Positions 1 through 5,701 are shown, counted from the first letter of the stretch. The stretch: DNA of 8,152 nucleotides from Chloroflexota bacterium (GCA_022566235.1 JADFJI010000080.1:1-8152), one strand, 5' to 3'. The notes: generated from the sequence alone by a model not told the origin. Numbers and translations: made by a program.

Positions 1-48
1 ACATCTGGACTAATCTTGAGTAGTAGGGACTACCAAGCCCCGTCTGCT

Positions 49-585
49 TTACATCTCACTCATTCCTAGAAGCCGTCTCACTCGCGGGTCTTGTCTGGCC
101 CACTCCAGGGCCTTGTCCTGCTTAGCTTTCTCTCTGCACGACGGGTTCAGCTCTATGGCTTTTGCCAGGTCTCTCACACCCCCGGGTTCATTTCCTTCCA
201 CCGAGCGCATACAAGCCCGGTTATAGAAGTGCTCAGCTAATCCCAGCTTCATTTTTGTATAGGTGGCCTTCTCTCTGTATAAGGGGTCCAGCTCTACTGC
301 TTTTCTCAGGTTCCACAGGCAGCTATCCATCTCCTTCTTATTCCAATACGTACGAGCCTGGTCGAAGAGGTACTCGGCACTTGGTTTTGATTCACTTGAT
401 GGCTCGATGATCCTAAAGAATAATAAAAATATGATGATGACAGAGGCGATAACAGGAGTTAGGAATACAATGGAAAGGCCTAAAAAAAACATCCCACCTG
501 AGTCCCCTATCTCGCCTAACACCGCGATGAAAATCCCAACAGCGAAAACAACAAGGAGAGCAACAATAATCTTCACTACCACCAT
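49..585 (-). CDS. Small membrane protein with two cytoplasmic TPR-like repeats, function unknown
   Basis: 178 aa if translation starts at the ATG at 585. I prefer this start over the in-frame ATG at 618 because GGAGGAG (591-597 on the complement) sits 5 nt before it. Residues about 5-23 and 33-58 are two strongly hydrophobic segments joined by a short Gly/Asp-rich loop, so the protein is probably a membrane hairpin anchor. The rest is soluble, with two similar helical repeats. The first (about 70-107) ends in AVELDPLYREKA and the second (about 117-154) ends in AIELNPSCREKA. The A-E/I-ELxP ending is typical of tetratricopeptide repeats, which bind protein partners. No catalytic motif is visible. 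The gene is more AT-rich than the metabolic genes to its right (about 37% GC in the sampled line 421-480), which may mean a separate origin. It stands alone on the minus strand. The TPR assignment is fairly good; the biological role is unknown. Confidence 0.75.
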   Translation of the reverse strand: MVVVKIIVALLVVFAVGIFIAVLGEIGDSGGMFFLGLSIVFLTPVIASVIIIFLLFFRIIEPSSESKPSAEYLFDQARTYWNKKEMDSCLWNLRKAVELDPLYREKATYTKMKLGLAEHFYNRACMRSVEGNEPGGVRDLAKAIELNPSCREKAKQDKALEWARQDPRVRRLLGMSEM

Positions 586-590
586 TTTCG

Positions 591-597
591 CTCCTCC
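591..597 (-). promoter_or_regulatory. Shine-Dalgarno of the TPR membrane protein
   Basis: GGAGGAG on the complement, 5 nt before the ATG at 585. It decides the start in favour of MVVVKI over the upstream ATG at 618, which has no comparable motif. Confidence 0.7.
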
Positions 598-757
598 ATG
601 AAAGCGTTTCGCCCACAAGGGTGGGGGGTTCAGCCACTAGCTAAAAGGTGCAATCGTACTAACTTTCAGTGGTAGGGGGTACTAAAGGCGGTGCAGCAGT
701 TTTCATGCTGGGGCGTGGATTTGGTGGGAATTCCCCCCAGTTGCTTTGCGGAGTTTA

Positions 758-838
758 TCCTGAGAAACGAAGGGCTCAGAATGACAGTTTAGTGAGGCTC
801 ATCCTTTGATGAACTCCCTTCGACAAACTCAGGACAGG
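758..838. repeat. REP-like inverted pair (snap-back hairpin)
   Basis: Two related units face each other. TCCTGAG-AAA-CGAAGGG lies at 758-774, and the inverted CCCTTCG-ACAAA-CTCAGGA lies at 816-834. Folded, they give two 7-bp stems separated by a 3x5 internal loop. The right unit (816-838, read on the minus strand) matches the 23-nt unit at 4260-4282 with two mismatches, so it belongs to the same dispersed family as the larger repeats on the right. The whole gap 619-921 (303 nt) holds this repeat, the thiolase relic described separately, and otherwise nothing I can assign. Confidence 0.7.
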
Positions 839-860
839 CAGGATGGCGGAGAGCTCAGAA

Positions 861-890
861 CCCCCGCCCCTTAGCTGGCGGGTGGCCTCC
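861..890 (-). pseudogene. Short relic of an SCP2-type thiolase gene
   Basis: Read on the minus strand, this stretch encodes EATRQLRG followed by GG. It matches 26 of 30 bases of 1323-1352, the part of the intact thiolase gene coding for EATRQLRGEG. Three of the four differences are synonymous third-codon changes (Ala, Arg, Leu) and one changes Glu to Gly. That pattern suggests divergence while still coding, followed by loss. Similarity stops on both sides, and a REP-like unit ends about 22 bp away at 838. No start, frame or catalytic part remains. The match is short, so chance or a different family cannot be excluded. Confidence 0.35.
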
Positions 891-921
891 TCGCTGGCCT
901 CTTCGAGGCAAGTGCCTGGGG

Positions 922-1116
922 CTATGATTGTCTTTTCGGGAGGGGCACGGCGTCAGGGTCGATCTCAGCCAGTTCACGTAGGGCAGAAGTCAGGCTTTCC
1001 CGAGTTGCTTTCAGCGTACGTTCCTGGGCATTGACCCCGGGCACCTCAGGAATATACCCGATGTACCAGCCGTCGCGCTTTTCGTAGACTGCGCGAAATT
1101 TTAGTCGCTGGCTCAT
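922..1116 (-). CDS. HicB-like antitoxin (UPF0150 fold), apparently orphan
   Basis: 64 aa. The start at 1116 is chosen because a TGAGGG ribosome-binding motif lies a few bases upstream; the longer in-frame ORF would begin inside the terminator hairpin. The sequence has the hallmarks of the HicB N-terminal domain: an aromatic-rich strand (FRAVYEKRDGWYIGYIPE, residues about 7-24), the PGVNAQ turn (26-31), and a helix that begins T-L-K-A-T-R and continues to LRELAE. Family members bind and neutralise the HicA mRNA-cleaving toxin. Full HicB proteins often carry an extra C-terminal DNA-binding domain; this one ends soon after the partial RNase-H-like fold, so it is the short type. No HicA-like double-stranded RNA-binding ORF is visible on either side. 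It may act alone, pair with a distant toxin, or be a leftover of a lost pair. Confidence 0.7.
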   Translation of the reverse strand: MSQRLKFRAVYEKRDGWYIGYIPEVPGVNAQERTLKATRESLTSALRELAEIDPDAVPLPKRQS

Positions 1117-1143
1117 ATTTCCCTCAGCCCCAGACCTGAGAAC

Positions 1144-1152
1144 AGGATAGCA
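1144..1152 (-). promoter_or_regulatory. Possible extended -10 element for the HicB-like gene
   Basis: The complement reads TGC-TATCCT, an extended -10 type element about 30 nt before the HicB start. The -35 region would fall in the AT-rich edge of the terminator hairpin and is poor. The gene needs its own promoter because the hairpin separates it from the thiolase gene. Confidence 0.3.
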
Positions 1153-1164
1153 TGTTTTTTGGGG

Positions 1165-1201
1165 GCATTTTAAAGGGGGCCACTGGCCCCCTTTAAAGTG
1201 C
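1165..1201 (-). terminator. Strong hairpin terminator behind the thiolase gene
   Basis: A 13-bp perfect stem (TTTAAAGGGGGCC with its complement, loop of 3 nt) extends to 17 bp with one G-U pair (arms 1165-1181 and 1185-1201). It starts 25 nt past the thiolase stop codon. The U-tract is short (three U inside the stem edge), so termination may be imperfect or may depend on the very GC-rich core. The symmetry allows it to act in both directions. Confidence 0.7.
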
Positions 1202-1225
1202 AAATGGGTGGGAGGGAGGGACTCC

Positions 1226-2371
1226 TTAGTCGGTGCCCAGGACCAGGGTGCCGCATGAGGAGAGGGTTCCCCCGGTGCCGTTGACCAGGGCCAGCTTGCA
1301 GTCTTTCACCTGCCTATCGCCGCCCTCGCCCCTCAGCTGTCGGGTAGCCTCCAATAGCAGGAACATGCCGTACATGCCGGTGTGGCAGTAGGAGAGGCCG
1401 CCGCCGTTGGTGTTCAAGGGGAAGTCGCCCCCCGGGGCGGTGCGCTGGTCGGCCACGAAGTCGGGGCCCTCGCCCCTGCCGCAGAAGCCCAGGGACTCCA
1501 GGGTGACGAGGGTGGTATAGGTGAAAGAATCGTAGATCATGGCCAGGTCGATGTCGTCGTGGGTGACGCCGGCCATACCCAGGGCCCTGGGGCCCGTGTC
1601 CCGGGCGATGGTGGAGCAGAGGTCGTCCTGCTGGCCGACACCTTCGCCGTGGTCGTGTCCCTCAGCGGAGCCGAGGATCCACACGGGCTTCTTCCTGGCG
1701 TTGCGAGCGGCGGCGGCGGAAGCAACGATGGTGGCCCCGCCTCCATCGGCGACCAGACAGCAGTCGTAGATGTGGAAGGGCCAGGAGATCCAGCGTGACT
1801 CGTGATAGTCCTGGATGGTCATGGGGTCGTGCATCATTGCCTTGGGGTTGAGCTGTGCCCATTTACGGGTGGAGACGGCTATCTCAGCCAGAGCGTTCTG
1901 GGTCCGTTCCTGGCCGAACTCGTGCATATAGCGAGAGCAGGCCACGCCATAAGCGTGGGGTTCGATGACAAACCCGTAGGGTTCTTCGTACTGCGCGGCC
2001 GGCATGTTGAGGTCTGACTCGTGGTATGACCTGGAGCTTCGCCCCGCCTCGCCGTGCACGATCAGGGCCACGTCTATGAGTCCCGAGTTGATGGCCGCGA
2101 CGGCGTGCTGCACAAAAATTACGAAGGACGACCCTCCCACATTGGTGCCGTCGGTGTACTTGGGGGTGATGCCCAGGTACTCGGCCATGACGTAAGGGCT
2201 GGGGCCGGCGATGAAGATGGAGTCGACGTCCTTCATCGTGAGGCCGGCGTCGTCCAGGGCGTTGAAAGAGGCCTCGGCGGCGTGCTGAAGCCGGGACTTG
2301 CCCGGGATTTTTCCGATCTCATCGGACTCGTCGACGCCTATGATGGCTGCCTTTCGGGACAAATCACCCAT
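1226..2371 (-). CDS. Thiolase-like protein of the SCP2/Ltp family, lacking the usual nucleophilic Cys
   Basis: 381 aa, full length for the family, with AGGAGGT 5 nt before the ATG. Canonical thiolases carry the acyl-accepting Cys in an N-terminal C-G-S/A-G motif. Here the matching segment (about residues 75-83, GTNVGGSSF) has no Cys. Other thiolase landmarks remain: D-C-C-L-V-A-D-G-G-G-A (203-213), the N-x-N-G-G-G-L-S-Y-C-H motif with His330, and the C-terminal G-T-G-G-T-L-S-S-C-G with Cys373. A Tyr-rich segment (IYDSFTYTTL, 279-288) is also present. Family knowledge: Cys-less relatives such as steroid side-chain aldolases (Ltp2) perform retro-aldol cleavage of acyl-CoAs with a DUF35 OB-fold partner. 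No DUF35 gene is next door, so the true reaction (aldol/retro-aldol or other acyl-CoA chemistry) is open. Transcribed alone from its own promoter and ended by the hairpin at 1165-1201. Automated pipelines would probably call it acetyl-CoA acetyltransferase, which overstates what is known. Confidence 0.85.
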   Translation of the reverse strand: MGDLSRKAAIIGVDESDEIGKIPGKSRLQHAAEASFNALDDAGLTMKDVDSIFIAGPSPYVMAEYLGITPKYTDGTNVGGSSFVIFVQHAVAAINSGLIDVALIVHGEAGRSSRSYHESDLNMPAAQYEEPYGFVIEPHAYGVACSRYMHEFGQERTQNALAEIAVSTRKWAQLNPKAMMHDPMTIQDYHESRWISWPFHIYDCCLVADGGGATIVASAAAARNARKKPVWILGSAEGHDHGEGVGQQDDLCSTIARDTGPRALGMAGVTHDDIDLAMIYDSFTYTTLVTLESLGFCGRGEGPDFVADQRTAPGGDFPLNTNGGGLSYCHTGMYGMFLLLEATRQLRGEGGDRQVKDCKLALVNGTGGTLSSCGTLVLGTD

Positions 2372-2376
2372 GTTTG

Positions 2377-2383
2377 ACCTCCT
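2377..2383 (-). promoter_or_regulatory. Consensus Shine-Dalgarno of the thiolase-like gene
   Basis: AGGAGGT on the complement with a 5-nt spacer to the ATG at 2371; a near-perfect anti-16S match that fixes the start. Confidence 0.8.
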
Positions 2384-2404
2384 GTGGCTTATGGGTATGG
2401 GCCT

Positions 2405-2435
2405 GAATCGTATCGGAATGCGTCAGAATCGTAGA
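2405..2435. repeat. Three short direct repeats in the thiolase leader
   Basis: GAATCGTA at 2405-2412 and 2426-2433, with the related GAATGCGT at 2416-2423 between them. The copies are 10-11 bp apart, so they fall on one face of the DNA helix. They lie about 35-65 nt downstream of the predicted transcription start, where a repressor or RNA-level regulator could act. No known factor is recognised. Confidence 0.35.
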
Positions 2436-2476
2436 AACAACGGAAATGCCAGGAACTCCCCCCTCGAAACGGCGGT

Positions 2477-2506
2477 ATTGTACACGCCCGCAAAGTTCGA
2501 TGTCAA
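2477..2506 (-). promoter_or_regulatory. Sigma70-type promoter of the thiolase-like gene
   Basis: On the complement: -35 TTGACA (2501-2506, perfect), 18-nt spacer, -10 TACAAT (2477-2482, one mismatch). Predicted start near 2470, giving a leader of about 100 nt. This is the best promoter in the window and implies substantial expression unless repressed. Confidence 0.75.
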
Positions 2507-2588
2507 TTGAGCGTCTTGCATAATTCAGGACGAGGCATAGGCCGACTAAGGTCGGGACTACTGAGAGGCGAAGAGAACGGGGAAGAAC

Positions 2589-3251
2589 TTACCAGGAAGA
2601 AGGTTTCGTAAAAGAACCTTTAGCGTCAGTCATTGGCGAGGCAAACTGGGAAGTGGCGAGTATTTTCTTGTTGATTGTCCATACTTGCTTACTAGAAGCC
2701 TTTCTCAATCCACTACTCATTTTTGACCGGTGGTGAGGATTCACAACTGTAATAGCCTTTTGGAACTGGTCGCGAACCATCTCGATAGGCAGAGCCAAGT
2801 CGCCATCATTAGATATGACTACAGCTTCATCAAAGTGGTTTAAGAAACAATCAACGAGTAAGTACGTGGCAATATCGACATCTGTTCTTTTTTCTTCAAT
2901 CCTTTGTACTTGGACAAACTGTGGTGGCCTGCGAGGGGGTTTTTGATTTGCAGGTCTATAGGCCAAAGGGTACTGAGGATACAGTGTTGCATGTCTAGCA
3001 AACCAACCCTCATCATGGATTTGGAATTTTGATAGAGTACCGAGGGCTCGTATATAGACATCTTGACGGTCCGGAGCTTGAGGGTCGTGGTCAAAGCCTA
3101 TCACGCGAGCCGTGAAGAAGCGGATAAGGTCAATGTCATGCTTAGGGAACAGCTTATGACATACTTCCTGGAGATTGAGCCACTTGAATGTGGTGTTTTT
3201 GACAGCTCCATGATAGAAATTAAAACCATCGATGTAGACATACATACCCAT
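2589..3251 (-). CDS. NYN-domain (LabA/DUF88, PIN-like) putative ribonuclease
   Basis: 220 aa from the ATG at 3251 (the ATG at 3245, two codons on, is equally possible; both have only a weak AGG ribosome-binding motif). An upstream extension to 3335 would read through the leader hairpin and operator region and is rejected. The N-terminus MYVYIDGFNFYHG carries the first NYN acidic residue (Asp8). The K-R-T-D-V-D-I-A motif (Asp124, Asp126) and S-N-D-G-D-L (Asp149, Asp151) supply the rest of the metal-binding cluster. NYN proteins adopt the PIN fold and are Mg-dependent nucleases acting on RNA, sometimes in defence or RNA processing. A basic Pro-rich stretch (K-P-P-R-R-P-P, 104-110) may touch nucleic acid; the tail after residue 200 looks unstructured. 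The gene is AT-rich (about 43% GC in sampled line 2641-2700 against about 65% in the thiolase gene), suggesting horizontal gain. No partner gene is adjacent. Confidence 0.82.
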   Translation of the reverse strand: MGMYVYIDGFNFYHGAVKNTTFKWLNLQEVCHKLFPKHDIDLIRFFTARVIGFDHDPQAPDRQDVYIRALGTLSKFQIHDEGWFARHATLYPQYPLAYRPANQKPPRRPPQFVQVQRIEEKRTDVDIATYLLVDCFLNHFDEAVVISNDGDLALPIEMVRDQFQKAITVVNPHHRSKMSSGLRKASSKQVWTINKKILATSQFASPMTDAKGSFTKPSSW

Positions 3252-3278
3252 GGGATAGATAAACCTGCTACAAATGCT

Positions 3279-3300
3279 GAGACCGCCCGAAGGCGGTCTC
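3279..3300 (-). promoter_or_regulatory. Stable UUCG-capped hairpin in the NYN gene leader
   Basis: In the minus-strand transcript GAGACCGCC and GGCGGUCUC form a perfect 9-bp stem closed by the extra-stable C(UUCG)G tetraloop. It ends 27 nt before the ATG at 3251 and has no U-tract behind it, so it is more likely an mRNA stability or translation-control element than a terminator. An imperfect second inverted repeat (ccaacc 3305-3310 / ggttgg 3320-3325) lies just upstream in the same leader. Confidence 0.6.
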
Positions 3301-3340
3301 GCTACCAACCACCAGAAGCGGTTGGGGTGGTACACATATT

Positions 3341-3359
3341 CAGTACGTACTCAGTACGT
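3341..3359. promoter_or_regulatory. Operator-like repeat in the NYN promoter region
   Basis: CAGTACGT occurs twice (3341-3348, 3352-3359), 11 bp apart. The same bases form a perfect inverted repeat ACGTACT-C-AGTACGT (3345-3359). It covers about +7 to +21 relative to the predicted start near 3365, a usual place for a repressor dimer site. The regulator is not encoded in the window, unless the NYN protein itself feeds back. Confidence 0.5.
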
Positions 3360-3371
3360 GTTTACCATACT

Positions 3372-3398
3372 ATTATACACCGAATAACGAAAAGTCAA
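3372..3398 (-). promoter_or_regulatory. Sigma70-type promoter of the NYN gene
   Basis: On the complement: -35 TTGACT (3393-3398), 15-nt spacer (short), -10 TATAAT (3372-3377, perfect). Predicted start about 3365, giving a leader near 115 nt that contains the operator-like repeat and the UUCG hairpin. Confidence 0.6.
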
Positions 3399-3408
3399 TA
3401 GGTTAGAT

Positions 3409-3435
3409 AAAATTGGCTTTCCAAAAGCCAATTTT
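3409..3435. terminator. AT-rich 12-bp inverted repeat, possible bidirectional terminator
   Basis: AAAATTGGCTTT (3409-3420) and AAAGCCAATTTT (3424-3435) pair perfectly around a 3-nt loop. The A-rich foot and T-rich end give terminator character in both directions. No gene obviously ends here. It sits just upstream of the NYN -35 element, so it may instead insulate that promoter or bind a protein. Confidence 0.4.
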
Positions 3436-3672
3436 AACTAAAAACGGAGTGTTTGTCAAGTTGATATGCCTGCCGCCCGTACCTGCATCGCAATCAGGGA
3501 CAGATAGCAATGAAGCCTAACCTTTTGCAGACCTCTTACCCTGATATGGTTGAGGGAGCGTTGCCCCTTCAGGCGTGAAAACACTCTCCAAGATAGGGCC
3601 GTTGGTTTTCGTGGTGTGCTACCATCGTATGTAGATTTCGCCTCAGATAGCACGCGTCTAAGGAGAGAGACC

Positions 3673-4053
3673 ATGGACATGGACAAGCACAAGCCCGGCC
3701 AGAGCGCCGAGCTGGTGGTAGAGGTGACCAGGGAGATGACCACCAACAGGACGGGCCGAGAAGGCGCGGACGTCCTATCCACCCCGGCGCTGCTGGAGCT
3801 GATGGAGAACGCCAGCATAGAGGTGTCCGACCCATTTCTCACCGATGAGTACACCACTGTCGGATTCGCCGTCGACGGACTGCGACACATCGCGCCTACG
3901 TCCATAGGCCAGAAGGTCAGGGTCAAGTCGGTCCTCACCGAGGTTGACAGGAACCGGCTGACTTACTCCATTGAAGCCTTCGAGGGAGACACAAAGATAG
4001 GTCTCGCTACTCACAAGCGGGCCGTGATCCCCAAGGACCCGGGCCCGAGCTAG
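3673..4053 (+). CDS. FlK-like hot-dog acyl-CoA thioesterase
   Basis: 126 aa, the usual size of a single hot-dog domain. The start at 3673 is set by AAGGAG at 3660-3665, 7 nt upstream; the longer in-frame ORF from 3550 is not hot-dog-like in its first 41 codons. The family pattern is clear: V-L-S-T-P-A-L-L-E-L-M-E-N-A (34-47), V-G-F-A-V-D-G-L-R-H-I-A-P-T (63-76), and T-H-K-R-A-V-I (113-119). Thr37, Glu45 and His72 fall at nearly the spacing of the catalytic triad of fluoroacetyl-CoA thioesterase FlK (Thr42, Glu50, His76). The likely reaction is hydrolysis of a short or unusual acyl-CoA to the free acid and CoA in the cytoplasm. True fluoroacetyl specificity cannot be inferred. It stands alone, convergent with the amidohydrolase at 4347-5486; no clear promoter is visible in 3436-3672. 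Together with the nearby thiolase-like gene it suggests acyl-CoA metabolism. Confidence 0.85.
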   Translation: MDMDKHKPGQSAELVVEVTREMTTNRTGREGADVLSTPALLELMENASIEVSDPFLTDEYTTVGFAVDGLRHIAPTSIGQKVRVKSVLTEVDRNRLTYSIEAFEGDTKIGLATHKRAVIPKDPGPS

Positions 4054-4137
4054 CGAGGGGCGAACACGGCTGCGCTCGCTATACGCCCGCAGGTTTGACA
4101 GCCCCGTGGCCCCCGTCCCGATAGTCTGTAAGATTAT

Positions 4138-4336
4138 TTAATAAGCTCCTCCTAACGGGGAGTGCCCCGACGCCGAGTCCCGAGTACCGGGACGACTCGG
4201 GGCCTGGGGTTAGTCCCGAGTTCGGGACGAACCTAATTTCCTCCCCCTTCCTGGCTAGGCCTGTCCTGAGCTTGACGAAGGGAAGGGGGACAGGGGGCCT
4301 GTCCTGAGTCCCATCGAAGGGATGGTCGAAAGTGTT
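4138..4336 (+). repeat. Modular palindromic intergenic repeat, copy A
   Basis: Related to 6868-7049 in the same orientation. Shared parts include the opening TTAA-TAGCT...ACGGGGAGTG block, the palindrome GTCCCGA-GT-TCGGGAC (4213-4228), the CCTAATTTC block and a final 39-nt identical stretch (4291-4329). It also has a hairpin (arms 4173-4182 and 4188-4200, two-base bulge). Unlike copy B it carries an extra 23-nt unit (4260-4282) that splits a palindrome. It fills most of the gap between two convergent genes and could terminate both. The 4054-4137 stretch before it shows nothing else. Confidence 0.8.
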
Positions 4337-4346
4337 ATCGGATACT

Positions 4347-5486
4347 CTACAGCCCGTACAGCTTGACCGCGTTTCCCCCCAGGACCTTGAGACGGTCCTC
4401 CTCCGATAGGCTGCTGAGATTTTCGTTGAGCTCGGCCACCACACTCGTGCCTGAATCCGCGTGAGGAAAGTCTCCCGCCCACATACATCGATCGGCACCC
4501 AGGAATCTGACTATTTCGGCGGCCAGTGCGGTATCGGGGTCCAGGGACAGCCAGCATTGGCGGCGAAAATACTCGCTGGGCCTCTCCTTCATCGGGGTCT
4601 TGAACCCGTACACCCCATATTGCGAATCGATCCGTTCTAGCCAGTATTGGATCCAGCCGCCACCGGTCTCCAGCACCACGATCTTCAAGGCGGGAAACCT
4701 GTCGAATACCGCCCCGTTAAGCAGGCTGGTAAAACCGACTATTACGTCGATGGCCAGCATGCTGCCTATCCACCAGGCCATCTCGGGGCCCTGTAGGCCA
4801 GGGTACAGGTTACTTCCTGCGTGGTCTGGATTTCCCCATACGTGGAGTCCCACCGGAACATCCGAGGCCTCCGCCTCGGCCCACAGCGGGTCGTAGTAGC
4901 CGTCTCCGTATGCCCTGCCCCCGAAAGGGGTAGACAGGAGCATGGCCCCTTTGGCCCCCGCCCTCACCGACCGTTTCAGCTCTCTTACCGACTCATCCAC
5001 GTCCCTTGTGGTTATGTGGGCGATGGGCGCCAGCCGGTCAGGGTGGGAGCTGCAAAAATCCACAATCCAGTCGTTGTAGACCCGGGCGTAGGCTGCCGCG
5101 AGCTTCGGGTCATCGCACTCGGGTTCCCAGCTCAGCCCCAGGGTCGGGTACAGGATGGAAACGTCGATCCCCTCGGCATCGAGTATCTTTATTCGTTCAC
5201 CGGGGTCTGAGGCGGCCGGAAGCGCCCTCAGCGCTTCACCGTAGGTGACCATTCCGGGGGTCATCCTTCGCTCCAGGTCCTTACCCTGAGAGCAATCTCT
5301 ACCCAGCAGTCCGCCCTGGATGAAGTGGCCCCTCGGTTTTACGCCGTTCACCTGCAGGTACTCCAGCCCGTTCTCGTCCGTCTTGAGCCGCAGGGCCCGG
5401 TCCCTGTATTCAGGCTCGATATTCTCTTCCCAGATGTTGGTGGGTTCCAGCACGTGGCTGTCAATGTCCACTATCTTTGGTGGCAT
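4347..5486 (-). CDS. Amidohydrolase_2 family (COG2159) metal-dependent hydrolase or decarboxylase
   Basis: 379 aa, full length. The ATG at 5486 is chosen because GGAGGT (5494-5499 on the complement) lies 7 nt upstream; the ATG at 5528 has no such motif. The protein starts with the family signature D-I-D-S-H-V-L-E-P (7-15), in which the first His of the classical H-x-H is Asp. Other ligand-site landmarks are His215 (VGLHVWG), the V-L-E-T-G-G-G segment (271-277) and W-A-G-D-F-P-H (336-342) with Asp339 and His342. This TIM-barrel family includes ACMSD and related non-oxidative decarboxylases as well as hydrolases; substrate cannot be told from sequence. It is a distant paralogue of the gene at 7148, divergent from the BioD/DRTGG gene and convergent with the thioesterase. 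It ends 11 bp from repeat copy A. Confidence 0.87.
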   Translation of the reverse strand: MPPKIVDIDSHVLEPTNIWEENIEPEYRDRALRLKTDENGLEYLQVNGVKPRGHFIQGGLLGRDCSQGKDLERRMTPGMVTYGEALRALPAASDPGERIKILDAEGIDVSILYPTLGLSWEPECDDPKLAAAYARVYNDWIVDFCSSHPDRLAPIAHITTRDVDESVRELKRSVRAGAKGAMLLSTPFGGRAYGDGYYDPLWAEAEASDVPVGLHVWGNPDHAGSNLYPGLQGPEMAWWIGSMLAIDVIVGFTSLLNGAVFDRFPALKIVVLETGGGWIQYWLERIDSQYGVYGFKTPMKERPSEYFRRQCWLSLDPDTALAAEIVRFLGADRCMWAGDFPHADSGTSVVAELNENLSSLSEEDRLKVLGGNAVKLYGL

Positions 5487-5493
5487 GTCCGTT

Positions 5494-5499
5494 ACCTCC
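5494..5499 (-). promoter_or_regulatory. Shine-Dalgarno deciding the amidohydrolase start
   Basis: GGAGGT on the complement, 7 nt before the ATG at 5486. It favours MPPKIVDIDSH over the upstream in-frame ATG at 5528. Confidence 0.7.
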
Positions 5500-5530
5500 G
5501 CTTTGGTGTCGATACCGTCGATGCCCAATG

Positions 5531-5557
5531 CTAATACAGGCCCGCATCCACAACAAG
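5531..5557 (-). promoter_or_regulatory. Weak candidate promoter of the amidohydrolase
   Basis: On the complement a TATTAG (5531-5536) -10-like element with CTTGTT (5552-5557) 15 nt upstream. It would give a leader of about 38 nt. The match is modest. Confidence 0.3.
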
Positions 5558-5677
5558 GCTCACCCCGGGGTTTCGGGCCGGGGCCAGGGGGTAGAATTGT
5601 GGGTGTAGCCCCGGGTTGCCGCCGCTATTTACCAGCCCCTCGGGCCTGAGGCTCGCAGGTCTCAGGGGCCTCATCTG

Positions 5678-5701
5678 TGATATACTATACGGGTCGACCC
5701 G
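5678..5701 (+). promoter_or_regulatory. Extended -10 promoter and 12-bp palindrome before the BioD/DRTGG gene
   Basis: TG-A-TATACT (5678-5686) fits an extended -10 element; no good -35 is seen, as is common for this class. The perfect palindrome CGGGTCGACCCG (5690-5701) covers the expected start point (near 5693) and could be an operator. Two overlapping inverted repeats (CCTGAG/CTCAGG at 5645-5666, TGAGGC/GCCTCA at 5647-5673) lie just upstream of the -10. The leader is about 55 nt. Confidence 0.45.

Noticed and set aside
20..33. Small hairpin GTAGT-AGGG-ACTAC as terminator of the TPR gene
   Set aside because: The stem is only 5 bp with no U-tract in the minus direction; too weak to call.
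640..920. Search for a HicA toxin or tRNA in the repeat-filled gap
   Set aside because: No small basic ORF with a HicA-like G-S-H-x-x-F pattern and no tRNA cloverleaf could be read on either strand.
1382..1798. Long plus-strand ORFs opposite the thiolase gene
   Set aside because: They are antisense shadows in GC-rich coding DNA, with Gly/Ala/Val-rich low-complexity translations and no ribosome-binding sites.
2542..2555. CCGAC-TAAG-GTCGG hairpin behind the NYN gene
   Set aside because: A five-bp stem without a T-run; it may form but cannot be called a terminator.
3252..3335. N-terminal extension of the NYN protein
   Set aside because: The extension would translate the UUCG hairpin and adjacent inverted repeat; the conserved domain starts directly at MYVYIDGFN.
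3510..3578. 22-codon ORF upstream of the thioesterase, possible leader peptide
   Set aside because: It has only a weak AGGGA motif, no run of regulatory codons and no attenuator pairing; likely chance.
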